DNA of 64,000 nt from Triplophysa rosa (taxonomy: Eukaryota > Chordata > Actinopteri > Cypriniformes > Nemacheilidae): contig NC_079894.1 of assembly GCF_024868665.1 (NCBI RefSeq), positions 7,313,286 through 7,377,285 on the forward strand, written 5' to 3'. Positions 24,001 through 39,000 of this stretch are shown here, in pieces. The stretch's first letter is position 1; each line of letters begins with the position of its first letter. The notes beneath the pieces were generated by a model. That model ran no database searches. It was given only the letters and a program-made list of their open reading frames with translations, and was not told where the DNA came from. A program made the translations under genes and the position numbers.

Positions 24001-27000
24001 ACATGTAAAAGCTAATCGATAAGGCCAGAACAGCTTGACAGCCTAAGTCCATTATCACTTTCATTGAATGATAAGAGAGCTTACTCCAACATGTTTCCTA
24101 TTCTGTTCCGTGGTGAAATGAAAGCCACAAGTGATTAGACTTGGATGTAAATTACAATAATATAATTTTTATTTTTTGGTGAACTCTCTCTAAATACATG
24201 CTGCCATTAAAGCTAGACAGGCTAAAAACTAAGAAAAGAGATCATTGTGTTCATTTTAAGGGTACATGAATGATCATGAATTCAGGCATACGTTCATGCA
24301 TGGACTAAACATTACTTGACGCATTAATACCTCATGAATTATCAGGAAGTAACCTGAGTTCAGTCTTCCATTCATAACTTCATGAAAGAACATCATCTTA
24401 ATTAAAACATTAACTAAGATGGGTACATCATCATGAATTATGATTTATATCATAATTGATCATTTATAAGTCATTATAATATCATTTCTAATAACGTTTC
24501 TTATTAAATAACTAAATGTGTTTTTGGCCCTAATTGTGTTCCTTAATTTGTGCCACTCATTGGAAATGAATACAAAAAGATATTTTCTCTCGGCCACTGG
24601 GTTTTCTGTCTTACCCAAGAGGATGAGCACACACAGCAGGATGGCGACGAGAGCTCCGGTGCTCAGACCAGCCGAGGACAGGAATGCTTGTGCCCTGCAC
24701 ACAGGAGCTCGGGCTCCATGCTGGCATGGACACACCCTGAGTGTAAGCGTGCTGGTGCTGCTGAGGAGGGGCTCTCCTCCATCCCACACAATCACGGGCA
24801 GCTGGTACAGCTCTTGTTCCGCCTGGCTGAAGCCCTGTCGACGTGCCAACACGCTCGCGCTGCTATCTGTCAGAAAGAGCAGAGGTTTATTCTCTCTGGC
24901 TTCTTGCGTGAGGACTCTGTGCAACACGAGCCAAACAAAACAATTCGCTCCACATCCTCGGCGGTTGCCAGTGAGAATAGAGAACACTTTTTTGAATGTT
25001 ACATTGTTACAGTGCTCATTCTTAAGAAAATACAGAGTTATTAAGTAGTAGTGTTTTTCTGCTCATTTGTGGTTCTTTTTCCCTATAAAGTAAAATGACA
25101 ATTACAATTTTAGAAAATAGGTCATTTTTGAAGAAGAAAAAAATCAAACAAATGAATGCAAGTTTCACGATTTTCTGAATCACACTGGCACATGACTCAC
25201 ATTTCGATTGAGTGTGATTTAAAGAAATATTTCTCACTGCACCTCTCAAACACCAGCTCTGGAGGACTGGTGTGCTGACAGCTTTTAAACCTCACACACA
25301 CAGTGACAAGCGTCATGCTTTATTCATTTCTACGGTGCACCAACGTTTCTAATTTTTGAGACTTCGATCTTTCTTTCTCACATACGCTCCCACCCACAGG
25401 CAGGTCCTAAGCACCTCAGCGTATGCACAGTCATGTAGCTTTGTCACTACAGCTGCATGTTGAGCGGGTAGTGTCATCCTCCCGCTGCCTCAAGATCAGC
25501 AGATTCTGTAGCCAACTTTAAGAATCGTCTGAAAACACATCTCTTCCGTCAACACCTGACCGATCAGTTCTGACTTCTAAAACTTAGCTCTGTATACTGT
25601 GGTAGGCTATACGAGACCAGTTTGCACTTATGCTTTTTGTTGTCCTTATGTTGTTCCAATTGCTTCCATTGTTTACCTCATCAATGTTTAACTTGGGTAC
25701 AAATCGTACTTAGTTACTGTATCACCTCCCTGGAGATCAATGGGGTGGATTTGGTTTTAAAACAGCTTCTTTCTTACAACTCATCAGTTGTTCTTGTATA
25801 TACTGAGAACTTATATTTTATACCTACCCTGCAGGTGAATAAAAACATACAAACCATACACTGACAATAGAAATTGCTTTTCGAGAAAACGCAAGCTTTT
25901 TCCATTTAAATGTCCAATGTGTAATTTTTTGGAGGATATTGACAGAAATGCAATATAATATACATAACTATGTCTTCAGAGGTGTATAGAGACCTTACAG
26001 AATGAAGCGTAATGGTTTTATGACATTAGAATGAGCTCTTTCTATCTACATACAGCGCGGGTCCCCTTACATGGAATTCGCCATGTTGTTTCTACAGTAG
26101 CCCTAAAAGGCAAACTTCTCTACGGAGCGCGTTTTGTAAATACATTATCTCCTTCGGGAAAGAAGCGAAAACGTGGCGACATCTTTGTCCTGTGTCAGTC
26201 ACCGTAGTGCTTCGAAAGGGAGGGGTGGAGTGAGCTGTTGGTTGCAATTCGCAACTTAGTTGCCGGTAAATTTCAAACACTGCACCTTTAAAACCTATAT
26301 TATAGTACAATCAGTCACAAATGTGATCACTGTAGTCACTTTACTTCCTTTTTGTCTTTTACGAAATCTATGGCCATGTGGGAGAGGCAGAGCTATTCAT
26401 CTACAGCGAATTTATCCAGAACTAGCAGCGAACGTGTATGCATATATTAAAGAAAGTGTCATAACAAAACAATTCAAAGACAGGATTAGGACAACACAAA
26501 TTAGCATGTCTAAAAGATTTAAGCATAAATCAGCCCTTTATGCAGTGACCTCTATACATTTGTATTGGACTTAATGATGTTGGGGTCTGCAGGTATTTAA
26601 TGTTTACAAACACTATGAAAAATGTAATGGCAGAGGGTGGAATGATCGTTAGCGAATCTTGACAAACAAAGTTAAAAATGCACCATTAATTATACATGGG
26701 TGGCTAATTCACAGCTGATTTAAATAGCAGTGAATCGTAAGCATTTTCCTGCTAGGACACACGAGAACGAAGCGTGCATGCACTGTAGATAAATTCATCT
26801 TTGTAAGATGCGCTGCGCAATAAATAAACAATCTATTACTAAATAAATAAATAGAAAATGGCAACAGCAACAAATACTGCCAATACTGCAGTTCTGGCAC
26901 GAGTCCTGATCGCTGTAGCTGTTATAGCCTAATGTGTGTGTTTAAATGCTCGAGACAACTCGCCTCAGTTCCAGAGAATTAGTCTGGGAGGAGACCTCTC

Positions 27001-30000
27001 ACAAGCTCTCGGATGAGACGGGCACACGCGCATGTGATCATCAACATATTTGGATGACAACTTAACGTTATCATGGATCTTGTGGAATGGGGCGCCATGC
27101 CCTTCATTACCCATTTCACAGAAACGGTAAAAACCTTCTCTAGATTCAAAAAATAAACTGCGTCATAAAATATAACCGTCAAAAATATATTATTCAATCC
27201 AACCCGCAGCCATTTCCCAGGAGGGAAATGAAAATACCTCCAGAGGGAATTTCCATCATATTTTTAATGCCTCACCCTGCCAAACAGTCTGGCCGGGTGG
27301 ACGACGGAAACACAATCACTGCAGCGCCACAAGCTCAAGGAGAGAAGCGTTTGTGTGATCGAGGTTGACAGTCCTACACACCCACCCAATCAGCAAGCGG
27401 CCGCGACAGAGCGCTCCTTGAGCCCCTGTTGAGGAATGCCCAATTCGTAAAACAGTCAATAATGGTCCATCCACAGGGATGATATTTAAGGACGGGACCG
27501 ACTATAGGAAAGCCTGGCTCGTGCTTTTTGATACAAACTAAAATAAAGCTCGAAAACACAGCTGCTCTAAACTCTAATCTCCCTGATTGCCAGGTTAAAC
27601 TCTACAGTCCACCTGCAGATCCCCACTCACACCTGATTCTCCAAGTCAGCCGTCCAGCATTAGAAGGAGTCATTAGAGTTTGGCCGTCTCCACCGGGGAG
27701 CCTTGAGCTTACATAAACACGGAGCCGGTTTCCCGGGAAACAGCAGCACTGGCCTCGCAATGATATTAAATAAGAGCGCGAAGGGGAGGAGAAGGCAGAA
27801 AATGAGGGTGATCTGTGTGACAACATGTGGTACTAAATATGTTTGTGGAGAGGCACTGAGGGATTGCCCTGAGCAAACATCAGGAAATCAGTTGGAAAAC
27901 ATTAGAGGATTCCATTACTGAGATGCCTTTGGAGAGGCTCTTTAGATCGGCTTATTTGACTTTCATGAGAGTCTGTGTACAACTTAAGCACTGAATCTAG
28001 AATTTGTTTTCGTAACAAAATCCTAAAGTACAGGCTTTCCACGTCTTACTATTTCCACACGCTTGTGGATCATTTAACTTTTTTAAAAGATGATTTCAGC
28101 GGCAACATCATAAACAAACGTTATGTGCCCAAACATAACTTCCAGTAGACCTTCCGCAAAGAATCTATAACTGTTGAGTAGTTTTAATTTAATTTCATAC
28201 AATTAATATACAATAAAATATTAATATAAAAATATATATATTATTACCAAACACAGGTGCTACCGTCTATAAACCGAAAATAAATTCTAGGGCACAGTTG
28301 TGGTGTCAAATTCACTGCATTTTACCTTCATTGTCCTTCAGAGTGAAATTTGGATTCACTGGAAGGTCCTCTGGTAACGCAAAGGAGAACTGACCATTGG
28401 CAAAGTTGTCCTTATCCGTTGCCTTGATGGTCTGAATGACCTACATGGAGAAAAATGAAGAACCAGAGAAATAGGAGGAAAAACAAGCTTAATTTTTTCA
28501 TCTCTCTAAAAATTAGGGTTGAATTAAAAGTGGCACTAAAAATATCTAAAAGAGGCCCTTTGGGCGCTCAACTCCTAGAGAAGGATCTGGTCAACCTAGA
28601 AATGTAATTGGACCACCTGGGCTTCTTTTTCCTCTCTGCTTTTGAAAGACATTAACTTCAGACTGAATACCTACAGTAAAGCCTCTTGCCCAGTGGGATG
28701 TGTGGATCGCAGACATTGAATAGATGGTTTCAAGGATTGCTCAGCCCCATGAAGTTCTGTCAGCTTGTTAATCCAATTGGCCACTGCTAGCGCATCAGCA
28801 GCAAGTGGGAATCTTATAGACCATTATTGATGCTCTTCACCTGTCTTTGCCGTGAACCCCAGTCCGTTTGACATCAAAGTGTGGTTCATTTGGTTAGTGT
28901 GAAAGCGGTTTCGGGAACTCAGGTGCTCACCTTCCACATCCAAGTGTTGTCAAAAAGTGGTCTGTCGTAATTCGCAGAAGTGAAATGCCATTGATGTCAT
29001 CGCCCACGGTCACACTTATTGTACTACAATGCATTTCTGTAGCTGCTCGTCTCTGGATAAATTGCGGGCGGAGAGCTGCCCACATTCTTTGCATTTCTTA
29101 CAAATTTGCATTGGCGGCAGACAAATGCAACTGCCATTCTGTGTGTGTTTTAGTTGTAAATCCAAAAATACAGTACATGAGAAGCACAGTGAGAATTGCG
29201 TATTCTCCTCCTTGACCGAGCAACAGTTTATGGTAAACAGTCATAAACAGTGGTAGACATATTAGCAGTGGTGCTCCTGTTGACACAAATGTGCTGCGGT
29301 TCAGACACAAAATACAATGTGAAATGAGTTGGAATTGAACCCTGGTTCGAACCAAGCAATCAAGCCAAGTGTGAAAAAAGCCTACAGTATGATACTGCGT
29401 AGCAGTTTTTTTGTTGTTGTTCAAATTACAGCGTGTTTCATGCGGTTTAGTCCTGTGGACCTTCCTGTGAGGTGACACCAGTCTGGTTTTGTCTTATCTC
29501 TGTGGAAACACTTAATAAAGGCCACGGCACGACAGTAAACCCTGATTATCGTACAATCATGTATTGTGGCCTTGGAAAGAGGATTTATTTAGACAGGCCA
29601 GTTCTAGCCTGGCAGACCAAAAGCCACATTAAAAAAGAGCCATTTTCTACACTTACGAATGGAACTCTGCCTTCTAAGGACATAAAATGGGTTACTTGAC
29701 TCATGAGAAGAGAAATATGAAAAAGCTGCACAGCACACTAAACGAAGGCTTTAATTAAGCAAAGGTCCAAGAAGGCACAACTTGTATATTAAACGTCCTC
29801 TTTCAGTCAGAATAATTTCTAATGCCTTTATTTCAATAGCCTCCAAGGTTTACCTCAGACAGAAGTGATTGGAGAGGACCCTTGATATTTAATATATGAT
29901 ACTACCACTCAGCTTCCCACGTCATGTGCATTATACTGTATGTGTCCAACTGCTTAGCGATCTCATCGAAGGGTAAAGCTCTACCAGATATGCCACTCCG

Positions 30001-33000
30001 CCGCTATCCATCGCGGCACGTGGGCCTGGACGCGAACGTGTGCTGATTAACATTTCCTGCGAGCCATTTCTATTCCGCTCATTGCAAACTGCTATCTGCT
30101 GGTGAATACATTGAAACACGCTGAATTATTTATAGGTTTAAAAGCTTTCCAAATCTGTCAGTCCACAGATAAATCCATTCCTGACAGTGTCAGACCTAGC
30201 ACAAGGGAAGCGTACGCTATCCCGTGTTTATGCACAGGTCCGTGGCGTGGGTGTATAGGTGGGAATGGGTGTTTATACAAAAAGGAAAGAAAGACTGCAT
30301 TAAGGCATGGGGAAAGGGAGAGGGTTTAAGATAACAGAAAAAATAGTGCAGAGGAGAAAGGCGGCACAGTAGTGATAGGAGAAACCGAGCATTGAGGGAT
30401 TGTCGAGGGAGATGAAAAGAGGGATTGTGACAGGTTGAAACAGAATGACGCTGGAAGTGAAAGAAAAGGACAGAGAGAGAAAAGTGAGAAATGAGGGTAG
30501 ATAACTAACCTGGCCTGCCTTGTAGCCTTCACACACAATGAGGGCGCTGTCTGTGGCAATAGAGGGCGCATTATCATTGACATCCAAGACCTGCACTGTG
30601 ACTGGTACAAAGCTCACCAGATTTGGATTGTCTGAAAACAAATATGACAAATGTCTATGTGACTAAAAAACAAGAGCTTGAATATGAATAAAACGGACAT
30701 ATGAGGAATTTCACATGACTGAAGTCACGCCATATCAGGACACCCTGCCCGTGAGGTTTGCTGAATATCACATTGTCTTTTCAAGATAATATCAACTTTA
30801 AAAGTGATGTCATTTAAAATCAAAATGTAACATTTTAAAGTTCAGTATCATGGTGCGCATGTATATTGGTTATATTGTGCAATGTCATGGTTTTATTTGC
30901 TCTTATTGGTCTTGCACGTTTACAAAAGATTCACGGGCTTTGATGTACTGTAGAATGCTCCAGGTATTTTAAGTTGGTGTGGGAACATCAAAGTACATGC
31001 CTTTCGGATTCTCACAAGAGGTGTGTCGTGAGTGGCTGCACTGAAATTAACATTATCAGCCCACTGTTAGCGGGCATTATCAGAGGAAACTTTTCGCCCA
31101 TTAGCTGAACACCATCGAGAAGAGAGAGGTAGAGGAAAGATAATTGCTTAGATGAGCATCTGTAAAAAGAAAAAAATACAGATAGGAAAAAAGAGAAGAA
31201 AAATGGACCCTGTCCACCTTCAAAGCCACACCAGCATGCCACGTGTAGCCTCGGCATCAATCCCAGAATGCAACAGTCCTTTAAGAACCCATTCTTTGCA
31301 TTCAATATCAATGATTCAGACTTCAAGGCCAATGATTTCCTCTTGGACGAGGAGTTTCCAAATCCATACTTAAAGACAAATGCTTGTATCAAAAATAGAA
31401 GATATCAGTGGTAAAATGGTTCCCTGTGTATTTCTCGAAACCCACACACACTGTCAAAAATCAATGCGCTCAGAGAGAATTCCGTCCTTAGAGTAGTACA
31501 TACCAAGCTCTGAGGTCATAACAGTGATGTTGTGCCAGGCTGCTTCCTCTCGGTCCAGACTTCTGGTGGTTTTAATGAGTCCACTTTTGGCATCAATGCT
31601 GAAAAGTGTATCATCTTCAGCATTCTGGTCAATGAAATACCTAAAATTGCAAAATGGAAAAGTTAATTTTTACGGTCATGTTAAGGTGCACATACAGCCG
31701 TAACAATTCCAAAATGTTCATTTAATCAGCATTTCTAAATGTATTTGGACATTCCAGTCCAGTGTCTGTTGAATTTGAACAAAATCAAACCTCAGGAGAG
31801 ACAAAGTCATCCAACAGCAATGTGAAAGACTGACAGCATGACATGACTCATGAAAATGTCATAAAAATCCAGGTTATCATATAAAATAATATTTTTTAAC
31901 TTTTTCTAAATACATGTACAAACATTACTGTTCCATTGCTTTAAAGTGAATATGAGCTTGTTTTCTTCATATGCATTTGAGGTCTGAAAAATACATGTTA
32001 TTTTGACCCGTTTCTCCAGTTTTCATTTTCAAATAAATGCATGAAATTTGGGGTAAATATTGTTAGTAGTTCACAGAAACTTAAACAAAAATAACAATTT
32101 TACCTAAACGTACAGTACCTATAGATAGTAAGTTCAGAAAAACTTAAAATGGTCTTTTCAACAGCAGCTATATACTGTACATATTATGTTATACTTTAAG
32201 GAGGAGTTTCATGTCAAAAGTTGAGTTTGGAGAAAAATAATCTGAAAAATATGCATACATGTTGTTTATATTTAATACATTTTACTGTGCTGGAATTAAC
32301 ATTATTGTGTCTTTTAAGAATCAGATCAGCACTTGTTTTACATAAATACTATTCACACAACATTTTAGCCAATAATAAGTAGTTGTAATTATAATTATTT
32401 GTTATTAATTATAAGTAATTGTAATTATTGTAATTATTTATGAGAATTCACCTTCAATTACATTTAGTCATTAAGCACACGCTTTTATCCAAAGCATCTT
32501 ACAAAATGACGCGAACAATGGAAGCAATCACATCCGCAAAAAGTGAAGAATATACAAGTGCATCAAAAACGTATTAATGTATAAGCATTCAAAGGATAGA
32601 ATAGAAATCATTCATATAATTATACCTATCAATATTTATATACAGAATGTGAAAGCAGTGCTACGATTCTTTAGACATTTATGGTCACTGATTTGGGCAA
32701 AACAGTTATTTTATCAAGCATTGCTGTGATCTCAAGACAAATGCTGTCAAAAACTCACTTGATTTTACTCCTGGTGCTATCCGGGTCTTGAGCAGTAACC
32801 ATGCCAACCTCTGTCTCGGCTGGGGCATTTTCATACACATCCATGATATAGTAGTCCATAGTAAAGACCGGAGCCTCATCAACATCCCCGATGATGATCT
32901 TCAACGTTGTGGTGTCTTTGAAAGGGCCCAGGTAAGAAAAGCGAGGATCCAGATGGGTGTTGACACCTTCGATGTTCAAAGAATAAGCCTTCTTCTTCTC

Positions 33001-36000
33001 ATAGTCCAGAGGCTACAAAACATCAGAAAGAATATCAAGGGAGAGGCAGATATGACATTAGGCCAGCCTGGGAAAAGATACAACATAGCTGGAAGAACAG
33101 AGATGAATATATTTGGCAGGGGATCCCAAATCATGATATACAGTATATATGAGGACGGGTAAAGTCTAGTCCAGACCTTCTTGAGGGAGATGACTCCTTC
33201 TTTTTTGTCACTGTCGGTGGAGATGGAAAACATGGCGGCTCCTTCTTCATTGGTGATTTTGTATGTCATCTCTGCGTTAATGCCGAGGTCTTCGTCGTTC
33301 GCTTTGATTTTGCCAACAGCTTTTCCTACCTGAGCAGATTCTGGCACGTACAACTGATAGTTCTCTGGAGTGGAGAATAAACAAACAGAACAGATGCAAT
33401 TTTATTAAACAGTTGAAAGCTATTGATTCACATCTTACAAAGAGTTGCTCGCGCTCAGCAAATTGTAAGAGGTTTATACAGGACAAACTCGAGCTAGCTC
33501 AATAAAAGTTGTTTACTTTTACAAAATAAAGCTGAAAGGAAAGCAGCCATTTGGAATAAATTCACTGTATATTCAAAGGGATTTAGGGATTATAGCATTT
33601 CTGTAAAGACGTGCCTAAAATCCACACTTTTCGTAATGAACTAGAAAAGAGGAGAGCCGTACTTTGAGGGAATCTTGGTGGATTGTCGTTGACATCGGTC
33701 AGCGTGATGTTGACTGTGGTGGATCCAGACAGACCCCCTACAGAGCCGGCCATGTCTTTGGCTTGGATGATGACCAAGTACATCTCTCTCGATTCTCTGT
33801 CCATGTTTGGCATAGCAGTCCTGATGACACCTGTGACCCAGGGGTATAAAGATAAATATAGTTCCCTCTGACCTACATAACCCACATCCCATTACCGCAT
33901 GTTGAAAATGTGATTTCCATTTCCTGCAAATTAAAGTCTTGCAAGTACAAGTTTATAACTCACATTAAGCCATATGTCTGGTTCCTACATCAGACATATG
34001 GCTTTAAGGGACAGTTTCATCATTTTTCCTCAATCTCATGTTGTTCTTAAAGTGATAGTTCACCCCAAATGAAAAACCTTCCATCATTACTCACCCTCAT
34101 TCTGTGCATGTACTGTACGACTTTCTTTCTTCTGCAGAACACAAAAGAAGATATTTTAAAGAATGTTGGTAACCAAACAATATTGGACCCCATTGACTTC
34201 TGTTGTATGGACACAAAACCACTGAGACTTTTGTGTTCCACTGAAGAAACATTAGGATGACAGAGTGTGTGGTGTAGTAAGGGACTCCAGCCCTTACCAT
34301 GAACCTTCTGTCTGGCTGCATGCACACAAACTCACTTCTACACTGGCACAATATGTGCTGGCCATCATCTCGTGCATACTTCATAGCTCTACAGCAGAGT
34401 CGACCATCTGCTTCAACCATTCCCCTCAGGAGATGAAGGAGAAAAAAATCAGAGAAACGAGGCGATGGTTGGAGAGCAGAACAGCTTGAGCTTGCTGCTT
34501 GCTTGAGCTTGAGCTTGCAATGTGAACTTGTGTTTGTGCCCCTTTTTGCCATTGGATCCCATAGCAATGTTTAGTGAGCAATAAGCTGCAACATGGGATG
34601 TTTAATGACAATGAGAAGTTGACGTTATCATTTGAAACAGCAAGGCCTCTGTCGGGTGGGTGCATTTCAGTTAACTGAAGGTGAAGGTGTTTATTATTAT
34701 AATTATATTCATTGATTTTTACACCCAAGCATTTTCGTTTAGTCTTTACTGTACCCTCTTATTAAAATCAATGTCATGCACAACCTTTTATGTTATGACA
34801 AGCTCCAGCATATGTTAAGCTAAAAAATGTAGGGCAGTTGGGTCAGAGGGTAAATATCCAAATACCCGGTGGAATATATTTAATTTAAAGAATTGGTTAG
34901 GTAGTTGTATTATGTAATAATATATGCAATGCCTTAATACTTTCAGACCCAAGGTTACCAATCCTCCTTTTGGAAATAAAATACTAAAAAGAATACATCC
35001 GACCTAAGCTACATACAAATGCAGGTCAAAATGAAATCTAGATTAGACATGTTATAGAGCAGACATCATTCTCATGTTTCTTGTTTTTATACAAGAAAAA
35101 AATGAATGTGAAGAAATTAATAAAAGACCCATCCTATATATATTTTTTTCAAATAAATGTTCTTAATCCGATGATCAACTGCTCTGTACTGTAAAAGGTG
35201 AAGCCCTGTTATTGCAATGCTAAAATAAATAACTTTATATAACTATACAAGTTATTTATTTATATACATACTGTAACGGTCTACAGGTTATATTAAACAC
35301 TATAAACTAAATAAACACTCAACCTTTTTACTTTTTTATAATAATTACTTTCCATAAAACTGTATTAAAATGTTTTTTTAATAAATGTTTAAAATTACGT
35401 GTGATTTTTGGATTTTTTCATAATTATTATGTTATATAGACATTCCTAATGATTACGTCTATATAAACACACTCTAGATGTATACACATATGCAGACATA
35501 AACACGCGTGTATGCATAAATACCACGCAGAACCTGCCAGCTAGTGACAACGGGGGAATTTCAATTGCATATGATGTGTGAAACTGTGAGACGTACAGAT
35601 TTATTATTCGAAAATACAATGTTCCCTTTTTAAACGGACAAGACTAGTGGGAGTGAGAGAAAATATGCAAACAGATACCTCAATCCGCCAAAACAAATAA
35701 ACACACGGCAGTGTTGAGCCCCAGAGAATGTCATAGAGATTGCACCCAGCCCATTGAGAGCAGACACCACCTGCCAGGACACATTCATTTTTTCAAAAAA
35801 AGCAAAATGTTCATGTTAAACAGGTTCTTAGTATTCAGCTAGTAGCCACAAAGCAGAGACGGGGAGTAAATAAAGCCAACTGAAACAGACACTGATGCAG
35901 AACCGGGCAAAGCCCTTCCTTTTGTACTCTGGGTTGATTTTCTATTAAACAACAGATAGTCAGCCCTTTCTAGTGAAGGTGTGAAACATTGGCTGTGTTA

Positions 36001-39000
36001 AGCATCAGCCACATTTAAATGGGGAAGTCTACCAAGTGCACAAATGTGCAGAGTAATTCTCAGCTAAGAGGATCAGACACAATCATGCAAGTTAGTATTA
36101 TACTTTAATAGAGATGGGAGGGAACACTAGCCTGGGGCAATTTCTCACCTAGGCATTACACGGCAAGGAAGAGAAAAACAAATTCAGCCTACTACAATGC
36201 TGAAAGGCAAAATACAGCCCACTGCAGATTTCTACTATATTACACTACAATTATTCTGCAAGAATAAGACTTGGCAACATTACAATATACTACATTTTTA
36301 TAGAAAAGCATAGATGAAAAATTAAAACCTAAAAGAAGTTGTTAAAAAAATGGTAAGAAAATGTTAAATGTATTTAACGATAATTATGTAGTGTTTGCAA
36401 TGCACAATAAAAAAAATGATTTTTTAAAATGGAATTTTCATGTACTTTTGAAATGTGGTAAAAATGTTGAATTACAGAAATAGACTGCAAATTTACAAGT
36501 TGGGTGTAAAAAAAATTTTTCTGACGCCCCAGTTGCCAGGATATTACCGTTTTTTCAGATTTGTTTTACACTTGACTATGGTGGCACATCGAATCTCATT
36601 GGTTCTCGACGAAATGCATGATGACTAATCGTGAAACACAAGAAAAAAATGAAGTTATCGACATCAAATGTATTTCAAACATCTAAATAATCTCAAAATA
36701 TAAATTCTTCTTTCACAAAGAAATTGTTTCACTTCAGAGAACATTTACTAACCCTCTGGAGTCGTATGGTTTACATCAGAAGGATCACATCAGAAGACAT
36801 TTATTAACCGTCTTTGGAGTTGGATGCACATTTTGGTGCTCTGGTGCTATTTAATAGCATTACAAAGCCAGGAAGAGCCAAGATATTATTTTAATGTCCA
36901 GTATATGAAATTTAGCAGCATCTAGTGGTGAGGTTGCGAATTGCAACCAACGGCTAACTTCACCGCTCCCCCTCCCTCTCAAAGCACTATGGTAGCTGAC
37001 ACAGAACTAAGATGTCGTCAATGTTTTCGCTTCTTTGCTGAAGGAGATAACGTGTTCACGAAATGTGCTCCGTAGAGCAGTTTGTCCGTTTACGGCTACT
37101 GTAGAAACAACATGTTGAATTCCATGTAAGGGGACCCGCGGTGTATGTAGGTAGAAATAGCTCATTCTAAGATAATAAAAGCATAACCCTTCATTATGTA
37201 AGGTTTTTACACACCTCTGAAGACATAGTTATGTATATTAGTGTATATAGCATTTCTGTCAATAGATCCTCCAGATAATTACACATTGGACCTTAATACA
37301 ACTGTGATTGCTTATAAATTACGCCATAATTTTCATTTTGGGTGAACTATCTTTTTAAACTGTAAGACTTTTCTGGGTTTTATAACTGTGATGCTCACAG
37401 CAGAAGATATGAGTCTCCACCAGCCCTCTAGCCTAAATCCTCGACACTACCACTCTCCTACAGAGCGAAAGTGGCTCTCTAAACCTGGAGTATAGGATTA
37501 TCTGAGAATGATTCAATCACACATATGAAAACTCTACTCTTTGTGCTAAGGACACAGCACTTTATGTTAAACCTAGGAAGCAATACCGATATGCAAGAGT
37601 GCAACACAGACACACAACACGGTGCTAAAACATTATTACATAGCATCGTAATCCTATCAAAACCTTCATGTGATACACACAAACAGAGGATTAGCGATCA
37701 GAGAAAGATGAGAGAGTTGAAAGAATGACCATGCGGGGGATTACTGTTTATCCAACCTAAAAACTTCAACTCTGAAGATACCACAGGAAGACAAACCGCC
37801 ATCAGAGATCCACTGCTTCACTGGAGGGCACAATCGTCCCAGAGGGCCCAGTGGGAGAAAGACTTAATGAGCAATTACACATAATAAATAAACGCACAGT
37901 GAAGCATCCATGAAGCAATTCTGTGTAAATTGGCTGGGTTTCATGCTGGATATCTGAGGGATGGCGGTGTATACTGGCGCTATGTTGAGTCTCATGGGTC
38001 AGCGGCTTCTGTTGTTGCTGACGGAGCACTACGGAACAAACCGTATACACAGCTGGAACAGATGCTAGTCACCATTTTAACCTCTACAATGATGATATAG
38101 ATGTTCACACGCACACACATAATCACACACTCTGGAACGCTCGACTGCAGACAAACCACGGCACATTTATCCTGCACCAAATAGGCTCCATCCTGGGACA
38201 AGCACGCTGCAGTTTGGCACATTCAAACTGGGACAAACACCCTCCAGCCGAATTCAACTTGACATGAACAAACACCACCTCTGTGGAAATTGAAGCAAAT
38301 GGTTACGAAGCACAGAGCGGCAAAAGGGGGTGGGGGGGGCGTTAAATTGGGATATACACTGTAGACGAGCGGTACATCATAACAAGTAGGACACGGTTTA
38401 AGCTCACCGCAGAGTAGTTCAGCTCAAGCCTAGCTGTACTTTAACAATTCACTCACATATTGATAATATTAAGAAAATGATTTGTTTATCCACCGGGGTA
38501 ATTGAGTGTACCGTGCGAGTCTCTGAAGCGAAGCATCCATATTTATCACTCAGAATGTAGGTTTATTGATTTTATTTTTGAGATACAATTGAGAGAGATA
38601 TTTCCCACTTGCTTTGTTGGAATTTCCAAGTCCACGCCTCGTTCAAGAGAGCAATATACACTCACGTCCCTCACATCAGTCTAAGATGCAAATCCAAATT
38701 AATTCTGACTTGGATCTTTCGAATGTCAGCGCAACAAAAGATTCTGTTACTGGTAGGGAGGAGTTTTTCCCTTCGCACTTTTTACGCTTCTTATTTTGTC
38801 AAAGACAGCATGAAAGCTTTTCAACAAAATGAGGGCGCTTCAATTATGGTCTCCAGAGGGTTGCACAATAAATTGGGAGTTCCTTTGTTAGCCAAAATGT
38901 TGTTTTATGAAACTGTATCTGCGTTTCTTACGGGCTATTGTGGAGTGACTCATGCACTGATGACTTTGTACTTGCAGAGACAGTCGGAAATATTCTACTG

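Larger units (their letters stand above)
24867..28325. other. cdh18 intron between coding exons 9 and 10
   Basis: Holds an L2 fragment (25480-25680) and a TTTAAA-ended repeat (25905-26293). The block 26940-27900 is non-repetitive, moderately GC-rich and without coding frames; it could hold regulatory DNA, but nothing specific is seen. Confidence 0.5.

Noticed and set aside
24550..25044. Long plus-strand ORF over the cadherin membrane exon
   Set aside because: It is antisense to cdh18 coding exon 10 and owes its openness to that exon; no domain is seen.
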